A DNA stretch of 64,000 bases from NCBI RefSeq assembly GCF_947504145.1, contig NZ_CANNGQ010000001.1:124001-188000 (forward strand). The letters are read 5' to 3'. Shown here in pieces: positions 1 through 8,404 of the stretch. Numbering within the stretch: the first letter of the stretch is position 1; each line of letters begins with the position of its first letter. Source of the DNA: an uncultured Microbulbifer sp. (GTDB taxonomy: Bacteria > Pseudomonadota > Gammaproteobacteria > Pseudomonadales > Cellvibrionaceae). Made by a program: the position numbers and the translations under genes. The notes under the pieces were generated by a model, which worked only from the letters and a program-made list of their open reading frames with translations, searched no databases and had not been told where the DNA came from.

Positions 1-1140
1 CGCCGCCGCTGGGGCCAGATGGAATTGCTCGGTCATGATCTGCAGGCGCTTGCGCTGCATTTTCAGACTGTATTCCAGCTCTTTGACGCGGGTGCGGATT
101 GCCGCATTTTCCCAGGTGCTCAGCAGGCGCTCGCGGGCATTTTCATAGCGTTGTTGCTGCAGTTCTTTCCACTCGGCAAGCGCCGCGGAAAAATCTTGTG
201 CCTCTCGCTCCAGTAGCTGCCGCCAGCTTTCGCAATGTTTGGATTGTTCGAGCTTTTTCTCGGCGCGTTTGAACTGCATGGTCAGCATGGCGCGCTGAAT
301 GCGCATGGCCGGCACGGTTTTCAGGTTGCGCGCCAGGCCCAGCCAGCTCGCCGTCTTGATCAGCCACTTGGTGGGATCCCACTGGTACCAGCGGATACCG
401 TTGCGGTAATCGGTCTGAAAGATGTGGTGGTAGTTGTGATAGCCCTCACCAAAGGTGAAAAACGCCAGCAGGTCGTTGTCGCGCGCGGTGTTTTCATCGG
501 TATAGGGGCGGCGGCCCCAGATGTGTGCGAGGGAGTTGATAAAGAAGGTGGTGTGGTGGTTGACCACAATGCGCAGCACGCCGGCAAGCAACAGCATGCC
601 GATCACGTCGCCGGTCAGCAGGCCGAGCACGAGGGGCACGCCCACATTCATTGCCACAGTAACTGGCACATAGTGGTTGTGCTGCCACATCACAATTTTG
701 TCGCGTTGCAGATCCTTGGCATTGTCGAAATCTTCCGCACCACTCGGGTACTCCCGCAGCATCCAGCCGATGTGGGAGAACCAGAATCCGCGCTTGGCGG
801 AATAAGGGTCTTGATCGTTGTCGTCGCAGTGACGGTGGTGGCGGCGATGGCCGGAACACCAGATCAGCGCACTGTTCTGCAGCGCGGCGGCGCCAAACAG
901 CGCATAAAAGAGGCGCAGGGACCAGTGTGCTTCATAGGTACGGTGGGACCATAGGCGGTGATAGCCCGCGGTAATGGACAAGCCGCAAAAGGCACCCAGG
1001 ACGGCGAATGCCAGCCACTGGTACCAGTGGTAACCAACCAGGAAGCCGTACAACGGTACGAGGGTCACGGCCACCAGTGCGGTACTGGCAAAGAGTACGG
1101 TCGTGAGCCAGATACGTGGGGCCTCGGGAACTGCTTTCAT
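1..1140 (-). CDS. Fatty acid desaturase (delta-9 acyl-CoA/acyl-lipid type), partial at 3' end
   Basis: Membrane di-iron desaturase that introduces a double bond into saturated acyl chains. The minus-strand frame from the ATG at 1140 is open to base 1, giving 380 codons without a stop, so the C-terminus lies outside the window. It starts MKAVPEAPRIWLTTVLFAST with N-terminal membrane segments. All three histidine boxes are visible: GYHRLWSH, then GHRRHHRHCDD, then GEGYHNYHH, spaced as in the delta-9 family. The tail after about residue 300 is rich in Glu, Arg and Gln and looks like a coiled coil, longer than in the minimal family. It is transcribed away from the small RNA at 1567. The family call is secure; whether the substrate is acyl-CoA or lipid is inferred. 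Confidence 0.93.
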   Translation of the reverse strand, partial: MKAVPEAPRIWLTTVLFASTALVAVTLVPLYGFLVGYHWYQWLAFAVLGAFCGLSITAGYHRLWSHRTYEAHWSLRLFYALFGAAALQNSALIWCSGHRRHHRHCDDNDQDPYSAKRGFWFSHIGWMLREYPSGAEDFDNAKDLQRDKIVMWQHNHYVPVTVAMNVGVPLVLGLLTGDVIGMLLLAGVLRIVVNHHTTFFINSLAHIWGRRPYTDENTARDNDLLAFFTFGEGYHNYHHIFQTDYRNGIRWYQWDPTKWLIKTASWLGLARNLKTVPAMRIQRAMLTMQFKRAEKKLEQSKHCESWRQLLEREAQDFSAALAEWKELQQQRYENARERLLSTWENAAIRTRVKELEYSLKMQRKRLQIMTEQFHLAPAAA

Positions 1141-1541
1141 ATGTTTACAACCTTGTTTGAGCCTTCCGATCTCGATCCCGGCAGTTTGTTCGCGGGTCGA
1201 AAGCGAAATCCTACCGCAGATGCCCGGTCGGGACACGTCATTCGAGGGCAGTATGGCCTATGTGAGACTTCGATAACTGGAAATCGTGCGCTGTCGGGAC
1301 GGGAAAAGTGCACTATTCGGGAATGGAAAGTCACATTACGGCGGAAAGGTCGGTTTGCGCATTGTTTTGGTGCAAGAGTGAGTTTTTGCGTTCATTCTTG
1401 GGTCGAGCGCTGTCATTTATCGGCAACAGTGGCGTCGTTAGCACAGATATTTCATTGGCACGCAGATCTTGGTGGTCACCGTTTGATCAATTTCGGGCGC
1501 CAAGGGGGATTTTTAAGAAATTTTTAGCTTTTTTCAAAAGT
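1141..1541. other. Intergenic region upstream of the desaturase and the sigma-54 element
   Basis: No credible gene is seen. The stretch must hold the desaturase promoter (minus strand) and any enhancer for the sigma-54 element at 1542. An imperfect dyad with arms TTGCGCA and TGGTGCAA lies at 1355-1375, about 170-190 bases upstream of that promoter, a plausible distance for an activator site. The 40 bases before the promoter are AT-rich. The dyad does not fit the NtrC consensus exactly, so its role is open. Confidence 0.4.
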
Positions 1542-1557
1542 TGGCACACCGGTTGCA
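1542..1557 (+). promoter_or_regulatory. Sigma-54 (-24/-12) promoter
   Basis: TGGCAC, five bases, then TTGCA. GG at 1543-1544 and GC at 1555-1556 are separated by exactly ten bases, as sigma-54 promoters require, and the flanking bases match TGGCACr-N4-TTGCw almost perfectly. The predicted start, 12 bases after GC, falls at 1567-1568, precisely the first base of a strong stem-loop. The preceding bases are AT-rich. Confidence 0.75.
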
Positions 1558-1566
1558 ATACCTTAA

Positions 1567-1690
1567 GCGTGGGCCGCGAGGTCCACGCTCCGGGAATCCA
1601 TCACGGGTTATGGCATACGAAATAATGCGTGACTTCCCGTTTTCTCTCATCATCGCTATTTTGGGCCCCGCATTGCGGGGCCTTTTTTTA
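1567..1690 (+). ncRNA. Candidate sigma-54-dependent small RNA (~120 nt)
   Basis: Not a recognised RNA family. The predicted transcript starts at the sigma-54 start point and ends at an intrinsic terminator about 120 nt later. Three stems are readable. Stem 1, 1567-1588, pairs GCGTGGGCC with GGTCCACGC (one G-U) around a GCGA tetraloop. Stem 2 pairs CGGGAA (1591-1596) with TTCCCG (1634-1639), with inner helices TCAC/GTGA and GCAT/ATGC. Stem 3 is the terminator at 1664. Between stems 2 and 3 is an unpaired pyrimidine-rich linker (1640-1662, with TTTTCTCTC), which could bind Hfq or pair with purine-rich ribosome binding sites. Size, sigma factor and architecture recall Qrr and similar sRNAs, but no sequence identity to them is claimed. 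A translated ORF across it would run through the terminator and is unlikely. Confidence 0.6.
1664..1689 (+). terminator. Rho-independent terminator
   Basis: GGCCCCGC, loop ATT, GCGGGGCC, then seven T. It closes the predicted small RNA and lies before the likely start of the sensor kinase gene. Confidence 0.85.
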
Positions 1691-1778
1691 TCTGCCGATA
1701 AGTGATTCACTACCCCCAGATATTCCCGGAATTTTAAGTGGCTACTGGCTGTGCGTTGGCAGCTCTGACGGCGAAATA

Positions 1779-3806
1779 GTGTTGAACTCTGAATCCTCTC
1801 AATCTCAAGCAGTCAGCCTGAATCTCGCTACCCCCGGTGAGCTTGACAGCTTGGAGCCAAAGCAGGCCCTGACCCAGGTGCGCTACCTGCACAGTCTGCT
1901 ATTGAGTGCCAATCGAGGGGTCTGGGAGTGGCATCCCGAGAGCGGCGCCCAGCGCGCGACAGGAAACCTCTGGCTACAGCTACACCGGGATCCCGAAGCT
2001 GCCCTGTCCGGGGTATGGAGCGGGGATCTCGCCCTTGTTCACTCCGATGACCGCGATGGCTTGATGACCTTGCGCACACGCCTGTGTCAGCAGGGGATTT
2101 TTGTTGATACCACGATTCGCGCCTACGCCCGCGATGGACAGCCGGTGTGGCTGCGTCTGTGGGCGCGCGCTTTTACCGCCCCGTCGGGGGAGCGTTTCTT
2201 TCTCGGCGGCTGTACCGACTACAGTGAGTCGCTCTCTCCCAGGTCGCTTTCCTATTTTTCCGGTGAACGCTTTCACTACGCTCTGGATATGGTGGGGGAC
2301 GGGCTGTGGGAGTGGGACCTGCGCGCGGATGAGATGGTCCTCGACGACACCTGTTGGCGAATGCTCGGCTATGCCAGTGGGCAGAGTGAATCGGATGCGC
2401 GCGCGGCACTCGCACGCTGGAAGACCCATATGGTCGCGGACGACTACCCGGATGTGAAACAGGCCATGGAAGACAATGTCCGCGAGCAGCTACCGCTGGA
2501 TATTGAGTTCCGCCTCAGGCACCGGGAGCGGGGGATTGTGTGGGTGCGTTGCCGTGGCAATGTACAGCGCAGCAGCGGGGGGCAGCCCATTCGTGTTTTG
2601 GGGACCCTGCAGGACATCACCGCGAGTAAAAAGAAGTTGCTCAAGCTGGAGGAAGACTCTCGCAGGTTGAAACAGGAAAGCCGGGACAGGGCGGAGCTGA
2701 TTTCCAGTTTGAGCCACGAGCTGCGTACACCGCTAAACGCCATTCTCGGCTACAGCCAGATGGTGGAGCTGGACCAGAGCTTGAATCCGGACCAGCGATT
2801 GCGTCTGGCGGAGATACGCAAGGCGGGGCAACATCTGCTGCATCTGGTGGGCGACGTTCTGGATCTCGCTCGTATTGATAGTAACCGACTGGCTCCGTCC
2901 ATCGAGGCCGTGCAGCCGGCGCCACTGGTGGCCGATTGCCGCCAGTTGCTGGAGCCACTGGCAGAAACCCGCAAAGTCAGCCTTACGTTTGAGCCGTTGG
3001 GGTGGGAGCGCGCCTATGTGCTTGCGGACCCCACGCGATTTAAACAGGTGGTACTGAATTTGGTGGGCAATGCGATCAAGTACAACCGGGAAAACGGCCG
3101 CGTAGTGATTACCTTCGCCCCCCAAGCCGAGGGCTGGTTGCGCCTGAGTGTATTGGATACCGGTAGCGGTATCGCCGTCAGTAAACAGCCCCATGTGTTC
3201 GAGCCGTTTAATCGCCTGGGCGCGGAGCAGGGCAAGATCGAGGGCACCGGTGTTGGCCTGGCAATTGCCCGGCAATTGACGGAAGCGATGGGTGGGCGCA
3301 TCGGGTTTGACAGTGAGGAGGGGCAGGGCTCGGTTTTCTGGGTGGAGTTCATGATGAACGATGCACCCAGTGAAGTATTGAAGATGGCCGCGCGCCCGGA
3401 TTACACCAGTATGCTACCGGTTTGCCGTGTGTTGTATGTTGCTGGCCGGTCTGCTTGGGCGAACCGGATGAAAGCCGTGCTGGCATCGGTTCAGCAGGTT
3501 GAAGTACAGGTTGTCAGTGATGCCATGAAAGGCATTTTCAGTGCCCGCACCGGAAGTGTCGATATCATTGTTGTCGATGGCGAGCTGCCGGGAATATCCC
3601 TGAAGGATTTCTCGACGATTGTGCGCGGGGATGCCGCAACCGCAGGCACGCCGATTCTGGGGCTGGTGGACCAGAGTAGTGAGTGCCTGGATGTCTGTGT
3701 CCCAACGAGCTACGACCTCCCGCAATTGGCCGAAGGGCTGAGGTACTGCCTGGCGCTGAAAAAAGAAACCGGCAGCGATGCCCAGCGGCAGGTCGGTTCT
3801 TCATAG
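1779..3806 (+). CDS. PAS-domain sensor histidine kinase with degenerate receiver domain
   Basis: Soluble-looking sensor kinase of 675 residues from this start. Two PAS domains come first; the second begins near WEWDLRADEMVLDD. HisKA carries SSLSHELRTPLNAILGYSQ with phospho-acceptor His near residue 313. The ATPase domain has N (NLVGNAIKYN), G1 (DTGSGIA) and G2 (GTGVGLAIA) boxes, so the kinase core is intact. The last ~110 residues resemble a receiver: VVDGELPG keeps a possible phospho-acceptor Asp, but the acidic pair after the first strand is replaced (VLYVAGRSA), so it may be a pseudo-receiver. Start: the frame is open from GTG 1629, but a terminator at 1664-1689 lies inside that extension and it adds nothing PAS-like. 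GTG 1779 or TTG 1782 are likelier, though neither has a strong Shine-Dalgarno. No partner regulator is adjacent. Confidence 0.85.
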   Translation: MLNSESSQSQAVSLNLATPGELDSLEPKQALTQVRYLHSLLLSANRGVWEWHPESGAQRATGNLWLQLHRDPEAALSGVWSGDLALVHSDDRDGLMTLRTRLCQQGIFVDTTIRAYARDGQPVWLRLWARAFTAPSGERFFLGGCTDYSESLSPRSLSYFSGERFHYALDMVGDGLWEWDLRADEMVLDDTCWRMLGYASGQSESDARAALARWKTHMVADDYPDVKQAMEDNVREQLPLDIEFRLRHRERGIVWVRCRGNVQRSSGGQPIRVLGTLQDITASKKKLLKLEEDSRRLKQESRDRAELISSLSHELRTPLNAILGYSQMVELDQSLNPDQRLRLAEIRKAGQHLLHLVGDVLDLARIDSNRLAPSIEAVQPAPLVADCRQLLEPLAETRKVSLTFEPLGWERAYVLADPTRFKQVVLNLVGNAIKYNRENGRVVITFAPQAEGWLRLSVLDTGSGIAVSKQPHVFEPFNRLGAEQGKIEGTGVGLAIARQLTEAMGGRIGFDSEEGQGSVFWVEFMMNDAPSEVLKMAARPDYTSMLPVCRVLYVAGRSAWANRMKAVLASVQQVEVQVVSDAMKGIFSARTGSVDIIVVDGELPGISLKDFSTIVRGDAATAGTPILGLVDQSSECLDVCVPTSYDLPQLAEGLRYCLALKKETGSDAQRQVGSS

Positions 3807-3889
3807 CATGTGTTAAGGGATTTGCTGAAGCAGCCGTATAGATTGGCTGCAAAGAATAAGAAAAGCCAACCAAAAGGAAGTAGTGGTTG

Positions 3890-6800
3890 ATGTCCGTTCA
3901 TTTTCCCGGTGGGAGCCCGTCTCCCCAACCCACTGGTAAGCGTCAGCATGAGGCTGAGCGAACCAGTATGTTGTCAGTAGCCTGCTTACTGATGATGGGG
4001 AGCTTTTGTCTCGCCTATTTCTGCAAACATTTTCTGTCGTTCAGTGATGGCATCGCGACCATCTGGCTGGCCGATGCGCTCACCATTGCGGTTCTGTACC
4101 GCTTCCCTGTCGGGCGCTGGATCTTCCTGTTAGCGGCCTCTTTTATTGGTAGCGTGGCAGCCTCGGTCGTCAGTGGCCTCGAGCTTGCGATCGCCACCCT
4201 GTACTCGGTGGCGGGTGTGGTCGAGTCCGTTGTTGCCGCGTCGCTATTGCGCTTCTTTTGTGCGGATGGCGATTTTTTTGGCAGCATATGGCGTTGGTTG
4301 CGGTTTCTGATATTTGGTGCGTTGCTGTCGACCCTGGCAGGGGCGGGTGTTGGTGCTGGCGTGGCCGCACTGTTCCGTGGCCTGCCATTCAGTGATGTAT
4401 TTCTTTTCTGGTACCTCGCGGATACCGTTGGCATCAGTATATTTCTTCCGTTTCTGCATATGCTCAATATGCAGGTGTGGCGAAGCCTGGTGGCTCCCCG
4501 GCAGTTGCTGCGCTTTTTAGGTATATCGGCCTTTTCTCTGGTCTGTATTTTTGCCGTACTAAAACTTTTGCCACACCCGTTCGTCTATGTGGCACTGCCA
4601 CTAATCTGGGCTGCCTCGCGTTTGGCGTTGCCACAAACCCTGCTGTTGGTATTTTCCACGGTGCTGACGTTGCTGATGATCTTCGTCAATGGCAATGCCT
4701 GGCTGCCGGAAAGCATCCGCAGTATCGATAGTTCGCTGGATTTTCTGCCGCTGTATGCCGCAATGATTCCCGCTTATGTCATGGCAGTGGCAACCAGTGT
4801 CGAGCGCAAGCGTAGCCAGCGGATCATTGAAGTGGAGAGTAGTTTCCGCGCGGCCATGGGGTCTTCCCGTATCGGTATGCTGCTGGTTTCACTGGATAAC
4901 CGGATTATTCAGTCTAACTCCAGTTTCTGCCGGTTTATCGGTTATTCGGAGGTGGAGCTGCGCGGATTGAATATTCGCGAGGTGATCGGAACGGAGGAGC
5001 GGAGCCTTAACCACTCTGCGTCCAGCGAAACCGGCGGTTCCGGCAGTGGAAACCTGCTGTTTGATTTTGAGCTTGGGTATGTGCAGGACGCCGAGTGGCG
5101 GTTTATGTGCAAAAGCGGAGAGCAGGTGTGGGGGCACTGGTCCTGTACTCTCGCCCGGGGGGCAAATAACGAGCCGCTCTACGCCGTGGTTCAGGTCGAG
5201 GATATCGACTGGAGAAAGCGCAGTGAAACACAGCTGGCCAAAGCCGAAGAGCGCTGGAAATTCTCCCTCACGGTGACCGGGCAGGTGGTATACGACTGGG
5301 ATCTCGGCTCTGGCAAGACATTCTATTCCGAGTGGTTGAGCAGTGGCGTTGGCATTGATGCCGAACACCTTGCCAGTCGCCATGATTGGCTGTCGCGGGT
5401 AAGCGGAGATGATCGCGAGCGCCTGCTGCAGGCGCAGCTCGCACACATCAGTGGTAAGGCGAAAGATATCGACTGTCAGTACCGTGTGCGTACCGATTCC
5501 GGAAAAATCCGCTGGATCCACGAAACTGCCCGTGTAATGGAGTCCGGTGAAGAGGGGCAGCCGATGCGTCTGATCGGTATTCTTCGGGATATTACCGACA
5601 ACAAGCAGATGGCGCGCTCGCTGGAAGAAGAGAAAGAGCACCTGCAGGTGACCTTGAATGCGATTGCTGACGCGGTGATCGCAACCGACAGGCGTCGGCG
5701 TATCACATTTATGAACCCGGTTGCGGAGCAGCTTACCGGTTGGTCTCTGGGTGAGGTACAGGGGCGGGATATCGATAGTGTTCTGCAGTTGTCCACCGGT
5801 CGCGACGGTAAGCCGGTCAGCAGCCCGGTGGACGATTGCCTGCAAAACGTGATGCCGTTTGTCTCCGCCGAAGGCTCGGTGTTGCACAACCGCAGTGGCA
5901 ACAGTTACGACGTCAAATGTTCTGCGTCACCCCTGCGCACGGGCAGTGGTCAGGTTTTAGGGGCGGTGCTGGTGTTCCAGGACGTGACAGAAACTCGCCA
6001 GCTGATCCGGCAGCTGCGTTACAAAGCTCACCATGACGATCTAACCCACTTGCCCAATCGCGAGGCCTTCAAGCGCGACCTGCTGGAAGCGGTAGCTTCG
6101 GTGCGAAACAACGAAGTGGTGCATACCCTCGCGTATATGGATCTGGATCGGTTCAAGGTCATCAACGACAGTGCTGGTCACCAGGCGGGCGACGCGCTGC
6201 TGCGCAATGTGGCGCGCTTCCTGAAGGGCCAGTTGCGGGATTCCGACTGCGTTGCCCGTCTAGGAGGGGATGAGTTCGGTCTCCTGCTGCGGGATTGCAA
6301 TAAAGAGCAGGGGCGTTTGCGCTGCGAGCAGTTAGTGCGAAAAATCATTTCCTTGCGCTTCCCCTGGGCTGGGCGCGTATTTGATGTGGGCGCCAGTGTG
6401 GGGGTGACGGAGATTCGTCGGGAAAACAATCATGTGGCTGACCTTATGAGCCAGGCCGATGTCGCCTGTTATTCGGCAAAGCACGCGGGGCGCGGTGTGG
6501 TCATGCTGTATGAGGCTGATAGTAGTGCAGCGGCGGAGCAGCACCGGGAAATTCATATGGCCTCGCGTATTCGCGAAGCGCTGGACGAAAACCGCTTTGT
6601 GCTGCATGCGCAGCCGATCGCGAGCGCCAGGGATGCTAGCCGAGTCAGCCATTATGAATTGCTGGTACGTATGGTGGGGAGTGATGGCGCTCTGATTCCC
6701 CCTGGAGCGTTTATCCCTGCCGCCGAGCGCTATGGGTTGATGTTGCAGATCGACAATTGGGTGATGAATGAGTTTTTGTGCAACAAGGTAAAAATTGCTG

Positions 6801-7387
6801 CCGCCAGCGGTCTCAGTTTTGCGATGAACCTGTCTGCCGAAGCCATTGGCGATCGCGATTTTCAGCAGAAATTCATCGCGCTGCTGGAAAAGGCCGAGCT
6901 GCCTTCCCCGCGCCTGGGGATTGAAATCACCGAAACGGCGATGATCAACCAGATGGAAAGCGCCAGCGAATTTGTGGCCTCATTGCGGGAAATGGGCTGC
7001 AAGGTGGCGCTGGACGATTTCGGCAATGGCCTGAGTTCCTTCAACTATCTGAAGGCCTTCTCCATTGACTACATCAAAATTGACGGGAGCTTTGTGCGGG
7101 AGGTGGATTCCAATTTTGTCGACCTGATGATTGTCGAGTCCATCAATCAGGTTGCCCATCGCCTGAATGCGCACACCATTGCGGAGTTTGTCGAGGACCT
7201 GGGTACTGCGGAGCGCTTGCAGGAGATCGGAGTCGATCTGTTGCAGGGCTACCACATCGGTCGCCCCCGTCCGCTGGATGAAGTGCTTGCCGAGATGCCC
7301 GAGCGGGTAATCGCCAAGTTGAGACGGCAGCGGAAGCCCGAGAGTGTTGAACGGGAAGACAAGAGTGAAGTGGAGATGGAAACCTGA
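3890..7387 (+). CDS. MASE1-PAS-PAS-PAS-GGDEF-EAL cyclic-di-GMP enzyme
   Basis: Inner-membrane signalling protein of 1165 residues that may make or degrade cyclic-di-GMP. Residues ~20-300 form a MASE1-type bundle of hydrophobic segments. Three PAS domains follow, starting near 317, 455 and 583. The GGDEF domain has RLGGDEFGLLL near 790, and an RxxD inhibitory site (RDSD) lies exactly five residues before GGDEF, as in feedback-inhibited cyclases. The EAL domain has ELLVR in place of EALxR, plus EITETAM, LDDFGNG, IKIDGSFV and QGYHIGRP, so metal and catalytic residues look retained. Both activities are therefore possible. ATG 3890 follows AAGGAAG at a usable distance; the in-frame TTG three bases upstream is less likely. 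It trails the sensor kinase by 83 bases, so co-transcription is possible. Confidence 0.92.
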   Translation: MSVHFPGGSPSPQPTGKRQHEAERTSMLSVACLLMMGSFCLAYFCKHFLSFSDGIATIWLADALTIAVLYRFPVGRWIFLLAASFIGSVAASVVSGLELAIATLYSVAGVVESVVAASLLRFFCADGDFFGSIWRWLRFLIFGALLSTLAGAGVGAGVAALFRGLPFSDVFLFWYLADTVGISIFLPFLHMLNMQVWRSLVAPRQLLRFLGISAFSLVCIFAVLKLLPHPFVYVALPLIWAASRLALPQTLLLVFSTVLTLLMIFVNGNAWLPESIRSIDSSLDFLPLYAAMIPAYVMAVATSVERKRSQRIIEVESSFRAAMGSSRIGMLLVSLDNRIIQSNSSFCRFIGYSEVELRGLNIREVIGTEERSLNHSASSETGGSGSGNLLFDFELGYVQDAEWRFMCKSGEQVWGHWSCTLARGANNEPLYAVVQVEDIDWRKRSETQLAKAEERWKFSLTVTGQVVYDWDLGSGKTFYSEWLSSGVGIDAEHLASRHDWLSRVSGDDRERLLQAQLAHISGKAKDIDCQYRVRTDSGKIRWIHETARVMESGEEGQPMRLIGILRDITDNKQMARSLEEEKEHLQVTLNAIADAVIATDRRRRITFMNPVAEQLTGWSLGEVQGRDIDSVLQLSTGRDGKPVSSPVDDCLQNVMPFVSAEGSVLHNRSGNSYDVKCSASPLRTGSGQVLGAVLVFQDVTETRQLIRQLRYKAHHDDLTHLPNREAFKRDLLEAVASVRNNEVVHTLAYMDLDRFKVINDSAGHQAGDALLRNVARFLKGQLRDSDCVARLGGDEFGLLLRDCNKEQGRLRCEQLVRKIISLRFPWAGRVFDVGASVGVTEIRRENNHVADLMSQADVACYSAKHAGRGVVMLYEADSSAAAEQHREIHMASRIREALDENRFVLHAQPIASARDASRVSHYELLVRMVGSDGALIPPGAFIPAAERYGLMLQIDNWVMNEFLCNKVKIAAASGLSFAMNLSAEAIGDRDFQQKFIALLEKAELPSPRLGIEITETAMINQMESASEFVASLREMGCKVALDDFGNGLSSFNYLKAFSIDYIKIDGSFVREVDSNFVDLMIVESINQVAHRLNAHTIAEFVEDLGTAERLQEIGVDLLQGYHIGRPRPLDEVLAEMPERVIAKLRRQRKPESVEREDKSEVEMET

Positions 7388-7413
7388 AGCAGCGGGTGCC
7401 GCTTCAGGTTTTA
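7381..7413. terminator. Bidirectional terminator between convergent genes
   Basis: Perfect ten-base stem AACCTGAAGC / GCTTCAGGTT around a ten-base loop, followed by TTAA on the plus strand and AA-rich sequence on the other side. It spans the stop codon of the GGDEF-EAL gene and lies 3' of suhB. Confidence 0.65.
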
Positions 7414-7445
7414 ACTCGGATGTTAACCGCGGATGGTTACACTTG

Positions 7446-8252
7446 TTATTGGGGGATTTTCCCCAGGTGCTTACCCACAACCTGCAGGAGCGGTTTGAAG
7501 GTCTTCGGTGTGGCGCAAACCAGGTTGCCGGATTCCAGGTAGTCGTTGCCACCGCGGAAGTCGCTGATCAGGCCGCCGGCTTCTTTCACCAGCAGTGAGC
7601 CCGCGGCGATGTCCCAGCTGTTCAGGTACATTTCCCAGAACCCATCAAAGCGGCCGGCGGCCACATACGCCAGGTCCAGGGCAGCGGCGCCCGGGCGGCG
7701 GATACCCGCGGTCTGTCCGGCAATTTCTTTCATCACTGCCAGGTAGGCGTCAATGTTTTCCAGCGGTTCGCCATTGAACGGAATGCCGGTACCGATGAGC
7801 GCGCCTTTCAGGCCCTGACGTGGGGACACGCGAATACGACGACCGTTCAGGGCCGCACCGCGACCGCGGCTGGCGGTAAATTCTTCACGTTTGATCGGGT
7901 CGAGAACCACGGCGTGCTCAATCTGTCCGCGGTAGCGGCAGGCGATGGACACCGCGAAATGCGGGCAGCCGTGGATAAAGTTGGTAGTGCCGTCCAGGGG
8001 ATCGATGATCCACTCGTATTCCGGCTCGGCGCCTTCCTGGAGGCCGCTTTCTTCGGCGAGGATGCTGTGCTTGGGGTAAGCCTTGCGCAGGTGGTAGATG
8101 ATTTCCTGCTCGCTGGCCTTGTCCACTTCCGTCACGAAATCGTTGCGACTTTTTTCTTCAAACTTCATCAGGTCGCCGCGCTCCCAGGCGCGTTCGATCA
8201 GTTCACCGGCCTTGCGCGCCGCGCGCAGGGCAATATTCAGCATGGGTTCCAT
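7446..8252 (-). CDS. suhB: Inositol-1-monophosphatase family protein SuhB
   Basis: Mg-dependent phosphatase of the IMPase family, 268 residues; in E. coli SuhB also joins rRNA antitermination complexes. Visible signatures: NDFVTEVD near the N-terminus, ILAEESG, the metal-binding WIIDPLDGTTNFIHG, and SWDIAAGSLLVKEAGG near the C-terminus. The start MEPMLNIALRAARKAGELIE (ATG at 8252) matches the family; the open frame to 8456 runs through the intergenic promoter region and is not used. It is divergent from trmJ with about 150 bases between, the arrangement seen in pseudomonads. Confidence 0.95.
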   Translation of the reverse strand: MEPMLNIALRAARKAGELIERAWERGDLMKFEEKSRNDFVTEVDKASEQEIIYHLRKAYPKHSILAEESGLQEGAEPEYEWIIDPLDGTTNFIHGCPHFAVSIACRYRGQIEHAVVLDPIKREEFTASRGRGAALNGRRIRVSPRQGLKGALIGTGIPFNGEPLENIDAYLAVMKEIAGQTAGIRRPGAAALDLAYVAAGRFDGFWEMYLNSWDIAAGSLLVKEAGGLISDFRGGNDYLESGNLVCATPKTFKPLLQVVGKHLGKIPQ

Positions 8253-8340
8253 AGGAATTCCGCGATCAGTTGTGGGTGTCGATGGTAAAAAGCAGTGCCG
8301 GGCAGGCCGGCGGCGCGATTGTAGGGATTCCTGTGCAATT

Positions 8341-8368
8341 TTGCTACACTCCGCGCCCGTTTTATAAC
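8341..8368 (+). promoter_or_regulatory. Putative sigma-70 promoter for trmJ
   Basis: TTGCTA, 16 bases, TATAAC, ending 36 bases before the trmJ start codon. Both hexamers have one or two mismatches to consensus. Confidence 0.4.
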
Positions 8369-8404
8369 AGGCCCTAGTGTAGTCATTCTGACCGGGTAAC
8401 CAAT

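Noticed and set aside
235-954. 239-codon plus-strand frame
   Set aside because: Antisense to the desaturase, whose three histidine boxes are read on the other strand.
1452-1470. Second TTGGCACG-like element as an additional sigma-54 promoter
   Set aside because: GG and the next GC-like pair are not ten bases apart and the -12 reads TTGG.
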